DNA of 64,000 nt from CBDCYS01 sp965224215. GTDB lineage: Bacteria; Acidobacteriota; Terriglobia; Bryobacterales; UBA6623. Under the pieces are notes generated by a model. It saw only the letters and a list, made by a program, of their open reading frames with translations, was not told the DNA's origin and ran no database searches. The position numbers were made by a program, and so were the translations under genes. Shown piece by piece: positions 1 to 8,974 of the stretch (position 1 is its first letter; every line of letters starts with the position of its first letter). The stretch spans positions 121,809-185,808 of the forward strand of contig CBDCYS010000048.1 in the NCBI GenBank assembly GCA_965224215.1, given 5' to 3'.

Positions 1-628
1 TTTGGGTTTTGAGACATTGCGAAACCTGGCTCTTGCTTTTTCCATGCGCCAAATGCTCGTCAAACCGAAGGCAGCCTCGCGAAGACTGAGTGCCCAATAC
101 TCTCAGCACGCCCTCGGATGCGCGATGATGACCCAGTTCTTAGCTCACTACGCTAAGTCCGAAGATGTCGATGCGGCATTCGCGGCGGGGTTGTTCCACG
201 ACGTGGGTAAACTGCTGATTATCAACACGTTACCGGAGATGTTCCCGCCTCTGATTGAGCATTGGGAAAACAGTGGAGGCGAGTTCGAAGAATCCGAGCA
301 AGAGCTACTCGGCGTCACCCACTCGCAACTTTCTTCCGTGGTACTTGAGAAGTGGAAGTTATCTGATGTGATTCAGACGGCCGCCGCCTTTCACCATAAT
401 CCAGACTCCTGCCCTTCCAGCGGCGATCAAACCATGACTCTGGCTCACTTAGTGCATGCGGCCGACCTGTATGTTCGCTTCTACGGGCTCGAAATCGCCT
501 CGTCCGCCAAGCGGAGGCCCCCGGAACCCGACCAAGCGTTCGAGCAGATTGGCCTCATCGACGGCCTCCCGGAGCTCGTCGAGCGGTTCCGGGCTGAGTT
601 CCAGTCGATTCGCGGCGTTTTTCAGTAG
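1..628 (+). CDS. HDOD domain protein, 5' end cut by window
   Basis: The reading frame is open from the window edge, so the N-terminus lies outside. The visible 208 residues look like the second half of an HDOD domain, the HD-like fold found in bacterial signalling proteins that usually lacks proven catalytic activity. The motif LFHDVGKL near residue 65 is the HD signature, and a second His pair (FHHNP) follows near residue 130. The first in-frame TTG is probably not the start, because the sequence before it is in mid-domain. The frame ends in TAG. No partner gene is visible on the left. Family assignment is fairly sure; the function (second messenger or stress signalling scaffold) is inferred only from the family. 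Confidence 0.75.
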   Translation, partial: LGFETLRNLALAFSMRQMLVKPKAASRRLSAQYSQHALGCAMMTQFLAHYAKSEDVDAAFAAGLFHDVGKLLIINTLPEMFPPLIEHWENSGGEFEESEQELLGVTHSQLSSVVLEKWKLSDVIQTAAAFHHNPDSCPSSGDQTMTLAHLVHAADLYVRFYGLEIASSAKRRPPEPDQAFEQIGLIDGLPELVERFRAEFQSIRGVFQ

Positions 629-727
629 ACAAAACACTTAGGCCCTGCTTAAGATAAAAGTCCTAGATATACTGAGACTGATTGCCGCGCCCTAGGGTGT
701 AGACCTTAGGTAGCGCAAGGGCACCTT

Positions 728-1018
728 ATGACAACCCTGGCGGCGTTCATCTACCTTCAGCTTCTCGACATCTTGACAACGATAGCCTTCATGATGCAAG
801 GGGTCGGGGAGTCCAACCCCATCATCCGCTGGGTAATCCGAGAAGGGCCAAATCCGATTGGGGCGCTCATCCTCGTCAAGGTCGGCGCTGTGCTGCTAGC
901 GCTATTCTGCGTCTACCGGTCCAGAGAGCAGCTGCTGCGCAAGGTCAACGTATTCTTCGCCGGCCTGATCGTCTACAACCTGGTTGCCCTCATCCTGAGC
1001 AACCCAGTCATTCACTAG
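728..1018 (+). CDS. Small membrane protein, DUF5658-like
   Basis: This 96-residue protein has three hydrophobic segments, at about residues 3-23, 44-62 and 73-92. The polar motif QLLDILTT in helix 1 and the following GxxExNP (GVGESNP) are typical of the DUF5658 family of small membrane proteins of unknown function. ATG start at 728. The gene ends two bases before the region where a truncated transposase frame becomes readable, so the downstream flank has been rearranged. No function can be assigned from sequence. Confidence 0.65.
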   Translation: MTTLAAFIYLQLLDILTTIAFMMQGVGESNPIIRWVIREGPNPIGALILVKVGAVLLALFCVYRSREQLLRKVNVFFAGLIVYNLVALILSNPVIH

Positions 1019-1022
1019 CCCG

Positions 1023-2012
1023 CTTTACCGCCGCGCCCCCTCCGGGCCGCTTACCTACGAGCTGTTCCAGCGCGGATCGTTGGTCGAACAGACGGTGTGG
1101 AACAAGATCCTGGCGGGCCTGACGATGCGCAGCTACGAAGCCGTCGTGCACGAATTTGCCAAAGCCTACGGTCTGAAAAAGTCGACGGTCAGTGCGCATT
1201 TTGTGCAAGCTAGCCGCAAAAAGTTGGAACAATTATTGACGCGACAGCTCGGTGACCTGCGGCTATGTGCGATTGTCATCGACGGGAAATCGTTCCGCGG
1301 GCAGCAAATGATTATTGCGCTGGGAATCGGCTGTGACGGGCGTAAAAGCGTGCTGGGGCTGCGGCAAGGCGCCACCGAGAACGCCACGGTGGTGAAGGCT
1401 TTGCTGGGGGATCTGCAGCAGCGAGGCATGGACTTCTCCATCCCGCGCTTGTATCTGCTTGACGGCGGCAAGGCGCTGCGGGCGGCGGTGAAACACTACG
1501 CCGGCGAGGCCGCTTTTGTGCAGCGCTGTCAAGTGCACAAGATCGGCAATGTGGTGGACCATCTGCCGAAATCGTATCAGTCGGTGGTGCGCTACCAGAT
1601 GCGGCGGGCTTACAAGATGAGGGAAGAAGCGAAGGCACGCCAAGCGCTCGAGCAGTTGTTGCGGGAGCTGATGGATCTCAATCCCAGCGCGGCGCGTTCG
1701 TTGGAGGAAGGGCTTGAGGAGACGTTGACGCTGCATCGGCTCGATGTGCCGCCGACGCTGCGCAAGACGCTATCGAGCACGAATGTAATCGAATCAACGT
1801 TTTCGATGGTGGGAAGACTTTGCGACCGAGTGAAGAACTGGCAAGGCGGGGACCATCGAGAGCGCTGGATGGCATCGGGACTGCTGTGGGCGGAAACGCG
1901 CTGGAATCGAGTGCATGGTTACCCGCAAATTCCGGCCCTGTTGCAGCAGCTGCATTTGAAACCGGCCACACCGGCCACGTCGGCCGTTGCGGAGAGCAAG
2001 ATGGCAGCTTAA
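1023..2012 (+). pseudogene. IS256-family (mutator type) transposase, 5' truncated
   Basis: The frame encodes the C-terminal three quarters of an IS256-family DDE transposase. The catalytic triad is visible as VIDGKSF (first Asp), LLDGGKAL (second Asp) and NVIES (Glu), followed by the family tail WNRVHGYPQIP. Full-length members have about 400 residues; here the homologous region begins near LTYELFQ at 1053 and the first usable start is a TTG at 1080, giving 310 residues. The missing N-terminus normally carries DNA-binding helices, so the copy is probably inactive. The upstream break lies directly after the DUF5658 stop codon. The right end of the element should fall within 2013-2110, but I could not pair it with a left inverted repeat, which agrees with loss of the left end. 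It is a different lineage from the complete IS256 element at 52.7 kb. Confidence 0.8.
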
Positions 2013-2168
2013 ACTAACCGGAGAGTCGCTCCTGTTTCAACGGAAACTCGGACATTGGTCACCAGCAAGGTTTTGAGGTTGCTCCGGGAAAGCCACGAAG
2101 AAATCCTGGCTTTAGCTGTTGCGCAACCAAGAGTAGTGTGACTACAATTGACGTACCGGTTAACGATA

Positions 2169-2955
2169 ATGAGCCACGGATTCAAGCCTCATTTAAGCCG
2201 CATTGCCATTTGCGGGGTGCTTTTGTCAGCTCTGGGCTGCTCGCAGCACGGAGACTCGGAGCTTGCGCAAAGCTCGGAGCTTGCGAAACACTATGAATAC
2301 CAGAAATTCCTCACGGAACGCATTAACGAAGGCAATGCAGATGACTGGAAACCCCCGACAGGACCCGATCTGGCGTATACGACGGACTGGGTCAGGGACT
2401 ATGAAGAGCGATGGCGTGACGAACTCGAACACCTGAAAGATCAACCGAATGTTCGCATTTGGGAGATTGGCAGCTTCGAAGGGCGGTCGGCTAATTGGTT
2501 CTTGGACAACATCGCTACACACCCTTCTTCCAGCGTGACATGTATCGACCCGTTTTTTTTTGCGCCGGCTGGAAGTGTTTTTCGATCACAATATCCTCGT
2601 GGGTGGAAACGCAGAGCGAGTCGTAAAGCTCAAAGGTAGGTCGCAAGAGATTCTGCGCGATCTAGATCTAAAAGAACCCTTCGACTTCGTGTATGTGGAT
2701 GGCTGTCATCTGGCGGCCTGCGCGATCACCGACATCACTCTGTCGTGGGACCTTCTCAAGCTGGGTGGTGTTCTGATTATTGACGACTACGGCTGGACTG
2801 AACCGCCGCTGCTCGACCGGCCTGAGCTGGCGGTGGATAGCTTTCTTCAGATCTTTGAACCTTACATTGAGGTTCGCCATAAGGGTATCCAGGTCATCGT
2901 CCGGAAGACTAGCCAATTTCCGTTTTGGCAACCTAGCAGCTCGTCGCCCCTCTAG
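2169..2955 (+). pseudogene. Lipoprotein-type class I SAM methyltransferase, frameshifted at a T9 run
   Basis: Two overlapping frames together make one protein of about 262 residues. The first part (ATG at 2169) starts with a signal peptide ending in LLSALGCSQ, a plausible lipobox, and continues to the SAM motif I region WEIGSFEGRSANWF and the strand CIDPF. The second part resumes after a run of nine T (2553-2561) with RLEVFFDHN, FDFVYVDGCH and GGVLIIDDYGW, the later motifs of a Methyltransf_24-like Rossmann fold. Eight T instead of nine would join the two halves exactly. Either the gene is mutated, or the run is misread, or polymerase slippage restores the product. An exported or lipid-anchored methyltransferase is odd, because SAM is cytoplasmic; the signal may be wrong or the protein may have another role. 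Confidence 0.7.
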
Positions 2956-3049
2956 GCGGTCCCCTGACATCGAGTCCCAGGCGGTCGCAGGGGGCATCAT
3001 GAACGTCCTGGCGCACGCCCAGCTATTCCCGCGAACAGTAAGTGCCCGT

Positions 3050-3300
3050 TGGGGCGACGGGAGCTTAACCGGCGGCTGGCTTTCGGGCCGGCTGCTTCTC
3101 CGTGGTCTTGGTCAACTCTCGTCATGATCCTCCCAGCCGATCTCTTTCCAAAAAACGTGGTGGGGTCGGTGGCCGGCCTAGTGGTATTTGGCGGGCCATG
3201 GGCGGCGTTGCGATGAACCTGGCGACCGGCTATCTATTGGACGCCGGGTTCGGTTACAGCCTTGTGTTTGGAATTGTGGGCGGTCTTCAGAGATTAAAAG
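3050..3300 (+). pseudogene. Shattered MFS (hexuronate-type) transporter remnant
   Basis: Three short pieces in three different frames read like consecutive parts of an MFS anion/hexuronate transporter. GGWLSGRLLLRG (about 3070-3110) resembles the loop after TM8 of the ExuT group. MILPADLFPKNVVGSVAGL (from 3124) resembles the segment before TM11. GGVAMNLATGYLLDAGFGYS (about 3200-3260) resembles TM11-12. About 45 residues normally separate the first two pieces, so there is an internal deletion as well as frameshifts. The remnant lies directly before the sulfatase; transporters of this type often sit beside sugar-acid or sulfated-glycan enzymes, so it may be what is left of an operon partner. 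Confidence 0.55.
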
Positions 3301-3413
3301 GAAATCAGCAAAGAGTCCGGCTGGCCCGCCAAGGTCTCGGGCCGGTGGCGGCCTCGGGCCATAGCCCAATCTTCGGCATTCCGGGTGAACGTTCTGTTGC
3401 CACGGGAACAGGA

Positions 3414-5255
3414 ATGCTCGTCTTGCTGGCCCTTCTTTGCTCCTTTTTGGCCAGCTCCCAGCAGCCCCGCGGCCCAAACATTCTGTGGATCACCAGTGAG
3501 GATAATGGTCCCCACCTGGGCTCTTACGGGGATAGTTACGCCGTGACGCCCCATCTCGACAAGCTGGCTGGCCGAGGCATGATCTACCGCAACGCCTGGT
3601 CGACCGCACCGGTTTGTGCGCCGGCCCGCACGACTCTGATTTCGGGGCTCTATCCGCCCAGCACCGGCTCGCAGCACATGCGCTCCAATACTCGTCTGCC
3701 GGCGTCGATGAAGATGTACCCGCAGTACCTGCTCGCGGCCGGCTACTACTGCACGAACAACTCCAAGGAAGACTACAACCTCGCGAAGCCGGGAAAGGTC
3801 TGGGATGAATCGAGTCGCGCGGCGCACTGGCGTAATCGGAAGCCGGGGCAACCCTTCTTCGCCATATTCAACTTCACCATCAGTCACGAAAGCAGAATTC
3901 GCGACCAGCCTCACGAACTCAAGCACGACCCGTCAAAGGCGCGAGTGCCCGCCTACCATCCCGACACTCCGGAGGTCAGGCGCGACTGGGCGCAATACTA
4001 CGATCGCATCACCGAAATGGACGAGCTGGCCGGCGGCGTACTGGGAGAACTCGAACAGGCTGGGCTCGCCGACGAAACGATCATCTTCTACTACGGCGAC
4101 CACGGCTCAGGCATGCCGCGCAGCAAGCGCTGGACATTCAATTCCGGCTTGAACGTCCCTCTAATCGTTTACTTCCCCGAGAAGTATCGCCACCTCGCAC
4201 CCGGCGACTACAAACCGGGCTCGGAAACCGATCGCCTGGTGGGCTTCATCGATTTGGCGCCGACGCTGCTTAGCGTGGCCGGCCTCAAGCCTCCAGCGCA
4301 TTTCCAAGGGCACGCCTTCGCGGGGAAATACGAAGCTCCCGAGCAGCCCTACATCTACGGATTTCGCGGACGGATGGACGAGCGCTATGACATGGTTCGC
4401 TCGGTCCGCGACAAGCGCTACATCTATATTCGGAATTACAAGCCTCATAAAATTTACGGCCAGTTCATTGACTACATGTTCAAAACGCCGACGACCCGGG
4501 TTTGGCGGCAGTTATACGACGCAGGTAAATTGAGCGCACCACGCACCTTCTTCTGGGAAGCCAAGCCGCCGGAGGAACTCTACGACCTTTCCACCGACCG
4601 CGACGAGGTCAACAATCTGGCGGAATCAGCGGCTCACCGGGAGATCCTCGAGCGGATGCGTCAGGCCCAGCGCCAGTTGGCCGTGCGAATTCGCGACGTT
4701 GGCTTTCTACCCGAGGGCGAAATTCATAGCCGCTCGGAAGGGTCCACGCCCTACGAGATGGGACACGATGATTTTCGCTATCCCTTGGAGCGGGTGATGG
4801 CTATGGCGGAAGCAGCCTCCTCGCTCGATCCGAAAGACTTTCCCACGATCCAGACGGGCTTTCAAGACCAAGACAGCGCTGTGCGGTACTGGGCAGCGAT
4901 GGGAGCCCTCATGCGCGGTCAGGCGGCTGTCCGCGCCGGCGCTGAGCCGCTCCGCCAGGCGCTGCGAGACGAGTCGCCCTACGTTCGCTCGATCGCGGCC
5001 CAAGCGCTCGGACAGTATGGCACTGAAGGCGAGGCAGGTGAGGCTCTGAAGGTGTTGATAGAGCTAGCTCCACTCGATAAGAACGGCCTTTACGTATCTC
5101 TGACAGCGCTCAACGCCATCGATGCGATGGACGGCCGCGCCGCAAGCGCCAAAGCGACAATCGAGGCGTTGCCGAGCGGGCACTCCTCGGTGGATCCTCG
5201 CCTGGGGCATTATGTACCCAACCTGATTAGGAAGATTCTGGCTGATTTGAATTGA
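3414..5255 (+). CDS. Secreted sulfatase with C-terminal HEAT-like repeats
   Basis: Type I sulfatases hydrolyse sulfate esters using a formylglycine made from Cys or Ser. From the ATG at 3414 the protein has 613 residues. A hydrophobic signal peptide is followed by PNILWITSEDN, whose acidic residues bind metal, then C68-A-P-A-R72, the CxPxR motif read by the formylglycine-generating enzyme. A second metal site is seen in YYGDHGSGM. The last 130 or so residues are HEAT-like helical repeats (FQDQDSAVRYWAA, LRDESPYVRSIAAQALG), an arrangement common in acidobacterial and planctomycete sulfatases. The open frame extends upstream to 3102, but that part is MFS remnant read in frame, so the start at 3414 is preferred. 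The substrate, probably a sulfated glycan, cannot be told. Confidence 0.85.
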   Translation: MLVLLALLCSFLASSQQPRGPNILWITSEDNGPHLGSYGDSYAVTPHLDKLAGRGMIYRNAWSTAPVCAPARTTLISGLYPPSTGSQHMRSNTRLPASMKMYPQYLLAAGYYCTNNSKEDYNLAKPGKVWDESSRAAHWRNRKPGQPFFAIFNFTISHESRIRDQPHELKHDPSKARVPAYHPDTPEVRRDWAQYYDRITEMDELAGGVLGELEQAGLADETIIFYYGDHGSGMPRSKRWTFNSGLNVPLIVYFPEKYRHLAPGDYKPGSETDRLVGFIDLAPTLLSVAGLKPPAHFQGHAFAGKYEAPEQPYIYGFRGRMDERYDMVRSVRDKRYIYIRNYKPHKIYGQFIDYMFKTPTTRVWRQLYDAGKLSAPRTFFWEAKPPEELYDLSTDRDEVNNLAESAAHREILERMRQAQRQLAVRIRDVGFLPEGEIHSRSEGSTPYEMGHDDFRYPLERVMAMAEAASSLDPKDFPTIQTGFQDQDSAVRYWAAMGALMRGQAAVRAGAEPLRQALRDESPYVRSIAAQALGQYGTEGEAGEALKVLIELAPLDKNGLYVSLTALNAIDAMDGRAASAKATIEALPSGHSSVDPRLGHYVPNLIRKILADLN

Positions 5256-5362
5256 ACGGCTGAAACAGCTCTATCCAAACTGACAGGATCGAAATCAAGC
5301 CAGCACACGCAGGGAACGGCTTTAGCCGGTCCAACGTCGCGAGCCAGCAATTGGCTGGGAGT

Positions 5363-6946
5363 CTAGGCGGGTTTTGACCTGAGGCCCAGCCGCCGGGTAG
5401 CCACGTCGAAAACCTCCGTACCCATCCAGCCGCCGATGGCCGAGAGCGCAAATGCGCTTAGAGGGTTGGAAACAGCCGCCGAGGGGAGTATCGTCAACAT
5501 GCCCAAATCGAAGAGCCAGAAGAGGACGAATCCAGCGACCACTCCGCTGGCGATTCGCCACCAATGAGAGGGCTTGCGTATCCAAAAAGCCAGCAGTCCT
5601 CCTACCGAGCCGCCGATAGCGGAAAAACTCAGCAGCAAGAACGGGAAGGTCACGTCGATATCCGTTTCCGCCGTTCGCAGCCCGGCACTGGAAGCAGAGA
5701 AAGTAGCCGCACCCCAGCTACTGGGCGTGAATCCAGATGAGGCGGCGGCGCTTCCGGGAGAGATGGTCACCGACTCCTTCTCAAGAGATCCGTGTCCGCC
5801 GGTAATGGTGACTTGGACCTCCCGCGCTATGTCTGTTTCCACGGGATTACCGTTCTGGTCGAGGAGCTCGACGAGAAGTTTGCTTTGTTCGAGGAAGGTA
5901 ATCTCGCGCGGCGATCCCGCGACTCGCAGGCTCCAGATCGGAGGCGCGAACTCGATCTGCAGTGTCTTGTCTCCGGCTAGCGGCAGCCTTGGAATGGAGT
6001 CCAAGTAATTGACCTCCACCAGGCCGGTTCGATCCGAGGTGAGCAGCGCAACCGCCTGCCATTCACCTGCTTTAATTTTCATTGACGGCGGATTGAGGTT
6101 ACCAGCACTGGCGTGGAGCCGCACGACGACATCTTGCGTTGGCGGCTCTTCCGCGCCCAACAGAAAGGCCGTGATTTCGGCGGCATCCTGCCCGTCCGCC
6201 TTCAATCCTTGTTGTGGGTTGTAGTCGAGCTGCAAATGTTTCTCGTCGAAAGCCGCGGGCGGTGGTGGTGGCGGCGGTGCAACCTCGGCTGATGGCGACT
6301 CCGGCGAATGCTCGACCGCAACGGGATCGGGAACGGGGGCCGCCTCGGCGGGGGCTTCAGCGGTGGCTTCGGCGGGGGCTGGGCTCGGTGTCCGCGTCAT
6401 TTCGCGTGCGGACTGCGTTTCGTTCGACCGGACCGCGCCTCTCGGGGGCGGCGCCGGCCTCGGTACTGGAATGGCCTCGACGCTCCTCGCGCTAAGTCGA
6501 GGTGGTGGCGCCGTCGCGACGCTAGCCTGGGGTCTGGTGAGCGATCTAGCTGTCGCGGCTCCGCGAGGCCGCACGTTGAGGCTCGTGCCGCCCGCTCGCA
6601 GCTCACCGTGGCTCGCCTGAATCCGCGTGATCCCTGGCTCCTGTGTTTTGTAGCTCAATTGGGTCGTGTCTTGGCCAACCGCGATCGACCCGCGCAAGGG
6701 CACCACTTTGCGCGAAGGCAAGCTGATTTGCACGGAAATGGCGTAGGGCTTCCGCGCCCGCATATTGCGATTGTTGGCGTCGAGCAGCGCCACGACGATA
6801 CCGACTGTCTCCCCGACCTGGACGGTTCTTTTGTCGACTGTCACCGACAACTTCACCGGTTGGGCCAGCGCCGCCTGCGCCGTGATCAGGAACACCAAGA
6901 AGAGTAGGTGGGGGAAATATTCCGTCCATTCGTTTCGAGTGCGCAT
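5363..6946 (-). CDS. Ig-like (Big_1-type) protein with C-terminal membrane segments
   Basis: This protein of about 527 residues begins with a signal peptide (LLFLVFLITAQAALAQ). An invasin-like Ig domain follows (VDKRTVQVGETVGIVVALLD). Residues of about 130-230 form a low-complexity linker rich in Pro, Ala and Arg, with a run of seven Pro. Two more Ig-like modules follow (QDAAEITAFLLG and LLVELLDQNGNPV). The C-terminus has three hydrophobic helices (FPFLLLSFSAIGG; GVVAGFVLFWLFDLG; SAFALSAIGGWMG). The layout suggests a periplasmic or surface protein held in the inner membrane by its C-terminus. ATG at 6946 is preferred over a GTG at 6958. It stands alone between converging and diverging neighbours. 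Function unknown. Confidence 0.6.
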   Translation of the reverse strand: MRTRNEWTEYFPHLLFLVFLITAQAALAQPVKLSVTVDKRTVQVGETVGIVVALLDANNRNMRARKPYAISVQISLPSRKVVPLRGSIAVGQDTTQLSYKTQEPGITRIQASHGELRAGGTSLNVRPRGAATARSLTRPQASVATAPPPRLSARSVEAIPVPRPAPPPRGAVRSNETQSAREMTRTPSPAPAEATAEAPAEAAPVPDPVAVEHSPESPSAEVAPPPPPPPAAFDEKHLQLDYNPQQGLKADGQDAAEITAFLLGAEEPPTQDVVVRLHASAGNLNPPSMKIKAGEWQAVALLTSDRTGLVEVNYLDSIPRLPLAGDKTLQIEFAPPIWSLRVAGSPREITFLEQSKLLVELLDQNGNPVETDIAREVQVTITGGHGSLEKESVTISPGSAAASSGFTPSSWGAATFSASSAGLRTAETDIDVTFPFLLLSFSAIGGSVGGLLAFWIRKPSHWWRIASGVVAGFVLFWLFDLGMLTILPSAAVSNPLSAFALSAIGGWMGTEVFDVATRRLGLRSKPA

Positions 6947-7113
6947 GTCTATTCTCACTTAGGAGAATCGTAACATGCTTTCCAACGAACCGAGTGCTAA
7001 TAATTGAGGCCTTTCTCGAAGAAAGGCCTGACGCGACCCTGCTTTGGGCCGGAATACGGCACTATTAGCGGCGTCTGCATGATGAAACGACTGGCTGGCG
7101 TTACAATCGAAGC

Positions 7114-7674
7114 ATGCCTGCCCCGCACTTGATGATTTGCCCCGAAACAACCGCGCTCGTCGTGATTGACCTGCAGCAAAACCTCGTGTCCGCCATCCAC
7201 GGCCGCGAAGAGGTGCTCCAGAATACAAAACAACTTCTGCGGCTTGCTCAGGTCCTGGGCCTTAAGATTCTGGTTACGACGCAATACCGCAAAGGCCTCG
7301 GCGAAACCGTACCGGAAATCGCTGAGTTGGCCGGTCAGGAGGAGATCGACAAGGTTTGCTTCGGGTGCATGGGCAATGATGCTTTCCGGACGACTCTATC
7401 GGAAACCTTACCGCCGGGGGGTACGCTGCTGTTGGCGGGAATTGAGGCGCACATCTGCGTGATGCAGACGGCGCTGGGCGCGCTAGAGAATGGGTATCAG
7501 GTACACGTCGCCGGGGACGCAATTGGCTCGCGCGCGGCGGCCAACAAAGCCATCGGCATCGAGCGCATGCGCGGCGCAGGCGCAGTGATTTCGTCGACGG
7601 AGATGGCCATCTATGAACTACTCGGCAGCAGCAGCCGATCCGAGTTCAAGCAGATGCTGCCTTATTTGAAATGA
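7114..7674 (+). CDS. Isochorismatase-family cysteine hydrolase
   Basis: The 186-residue protein fits the isochorismatase/nicotinamidase fold. The catalytic triad can be placed: Asp19 in LVVIDLQQN, Lys80 in IDKVCFGC and the nucleophile Cys115 in EAHICVMQTA. Length is typical of single-domain members of the YcaC-like group. The natural substrate cannot be read from sequence; members hydrolyse isochorismate, nicotinamide or other amides. The ATG at 7114 follows a short divergent promoter region shared with the Ig-like gene. A small tandem repeat lies just downstream. Confidence 0.85.
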   Translation: MPAPHLMICPETTALVVIDLQQNLVSAIHGREEVLQNTKQLLRLAQVLGLKILVTTQYRKGLGETVPEIAELAGQEEIDKVCFGCMGNDAFRTTLSETLPPGGTLLLAGIEAHICVMQTALGALENGYQVHVAGDAIGSRAAANKAIGIERMRGAGAVISSTEMAIYELLGSSSRSEFKQMLPYLK

Positions 7675-7676
7675 GA

Positions 7677-7718
7677 GGGTGCGGCACACCGGGTGCGGCA
7701 CAGCGGGTGCGCTACAAA
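7677..7718. repeat. Short tandem repeat downstream of isochorismatase gene
   Basis: Three head-to-tail copies of a 14-15 bp unit, consensus GGGTGCGGCACAC, end in an A-run. It begins just after the stop codon. It may be simple-sequence expansion. No clear hairpin is formed by the unit itself. Confidence 0.6.
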
Positions 7719-7814
7719 AAAAAGACATCCTGATGAGGGGCGGTTGCAAGGTTTCCGTCCGACCCGACGGCCGCTAGCCCGAAGGGACCCACTCACTTAC
7801 GTTCGCGGCTAAGA

Positions 7815-8447
7815 CTACAATCCGCGCAGAAAATAGTTCATCTCCCTCTCCCGTCCTATGGTCGTCGCCGGACCGTGGCCGGGGATGACGACGACGCCAT
7901 CGTCCAAGACCAGTAGTTTTTCCTTGATAGAAGTGATAATCTGGCGGGGATTGCCGCCTGGCAGGTCGGTTCGTCCGATGCTGTCGCGGAAGAGCGTGTC
8001 GCCCGCAATCAGCTTATTCTCGCTGGGAACGTGCAAGCTGATACTTCCCTGCGTGTGACCGGGCGTGTGGAACACATGGAACGGCTGCTCTGCCAGAGTC
8101 ACCGTGTCCCCGTCGCGAACCATAATATCGATCTCCGGCGCCGCGGGAGTCTCGACCCCAATCCAGCCGGCTTGAACGTCAAGCTGCGCCCGCAACTCCA
8201 TATCGTCCTCATTCATGTAGACGGGAGCACCGGTTAACTCCTTGAGCTTGGCAGCCCCTCCAATGTGGTCAATATGGGCGTGTGTAATAATAATTCCCTT
8301 CACTTGCAGTTCGTGACGGTCCAAAATTGCTTTTATTTCTTCAATTTCGGCACCTGGGTCAATCACTAGAGCCTCATGGCTTTGTTCGTCGCCGAAAACG
8401 GAACAGTTGCACTGAAGCTGCCCGACCGGAAGGATTTCGTGGATCAT
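7815..8447 (-). CDS. Glyoxalase II-like MBL-fold hydrolase
   Basis: Metallo-beta-lactamase fold enzyme of 210 residues from the ATG at 8447 (a TTG at 8471 would add eight residues). The metal-binding motif THAHIDHIGG gives H56, H58, D60 and H61; further ligands are in TPGHTQGS, AGDTLF and IPGHGP. This is the short YcbL/glyoxalase II-like group that lacks the C-terminal helical domain of classic GloB. Such enzymes hydrolyse thioesters such as S-lactoylglutathione or related bacillithiol-type adducts; which one applies here is unknown. The gene looks intact. Confidence 0.85.
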   Translation of the reverse strand: MIHEILPVGQLQCNCSVFGDEQSHEALVIDPGAEIEEIKAILDRHELQVKGIIITHAHIDHIGGAAKLKELTGAPVYMNEDDMELRAQLDVQAGWIGVETPAAPEIDIMVRDGDTVTLAEQPFHVFHTPGHTQGSISLHVPSENKLIAGDTLFRDSIGRTDLPGGNPRQIITSIKEKLLVLDDGVVVIPGHGPATTIGREREMNYFLRGL

Positions 8448-8541
8448 TGCAGCTATAATATCAAGATCCAATCAGCGGGCCGGCCGGGTTCCGCCTAACA
8501 GGCTGAAGCACGGCTACGATTCGAAGAAGCGACAATAATAT

Positions 8542-8970
8542 ATGGACATATTATCTCGATGGCTGCATTTAGCGGCCGCGGCCATTGCCGTGGGCGGACT
8601 TGTTTATGCGCGATTCGTGTTGACGCCGGCACTTCAGGCACTCGCTGAAGAAGAGCGTGCAAGCGTCCTGGACAAGCTGGCCTCTCATCTGAAACCATTA
8701 GCCGCGACGGTGATCATAGTTCTTGTCGCTTCTGGAAGTTACAACCTCCTGCGGGTGCTCGAAGGCGGAGTCGACGCCGGCTACCACATGGCGTTCGGGA
8801 TAAAGTTCCTCCTGGCGACCCATGTTTTCGCGATGCTCTATCTTGTCGCCCTGCCTCCGAGCGGGGACGCGGCGCAGAACGCAAAGCGGCCCAGATTGAT
8901 GCTGGGCGCGGCAATCTCCGGACTCGTCATTTTCGCTTTGGGCGCCTATCTTCGGACCCTCCACGGTTGA
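8542..8970 (+). CDS. CopD-like four-helix membrane protein
   Basis: The 142-residue protein has four hydrophobic segments starting near residues 8, 53, 83 and 120. The N-terminal HLAAAAIAVGGLVYARFVLTPAL and the HMAFGIKFLLATHVFAMLY segment, with conserved His residues, resemble the CopD/YebZ copper-resistance membrane family. It ends four bases before the ATG of ygfZ, so the two are probably co-transcribed. Copper transport is a family-level guess; haem or redox functions are also possible. Confidence 0.6.
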   Translation: MDILSRWLHLAAAAIAVGGLVYARFVLTPALQALAEEERASVLDKLASHLKPLAATVIIVLVASGSYNLLRVLEGGVDAGYHMAFGIKFLLATHVFAMLYLVALPPSGDAAQNAKRPRLMLGAAISGLVIFALGAYLRTLHG

Positions 8971-8974
8971 ATTC

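Noticed and set aside
3102..3413. N-terminal extension of the sulfatase
   Set aside because: It reads as transporter debris, and a proper signal peptide starts at 3414.
6308..6907. Plus-strand frame antisense to the Ig-like gene
   Set aside because: Arg/Gly-rich shadow of the Pro/Ala-rich linker, with no family features.
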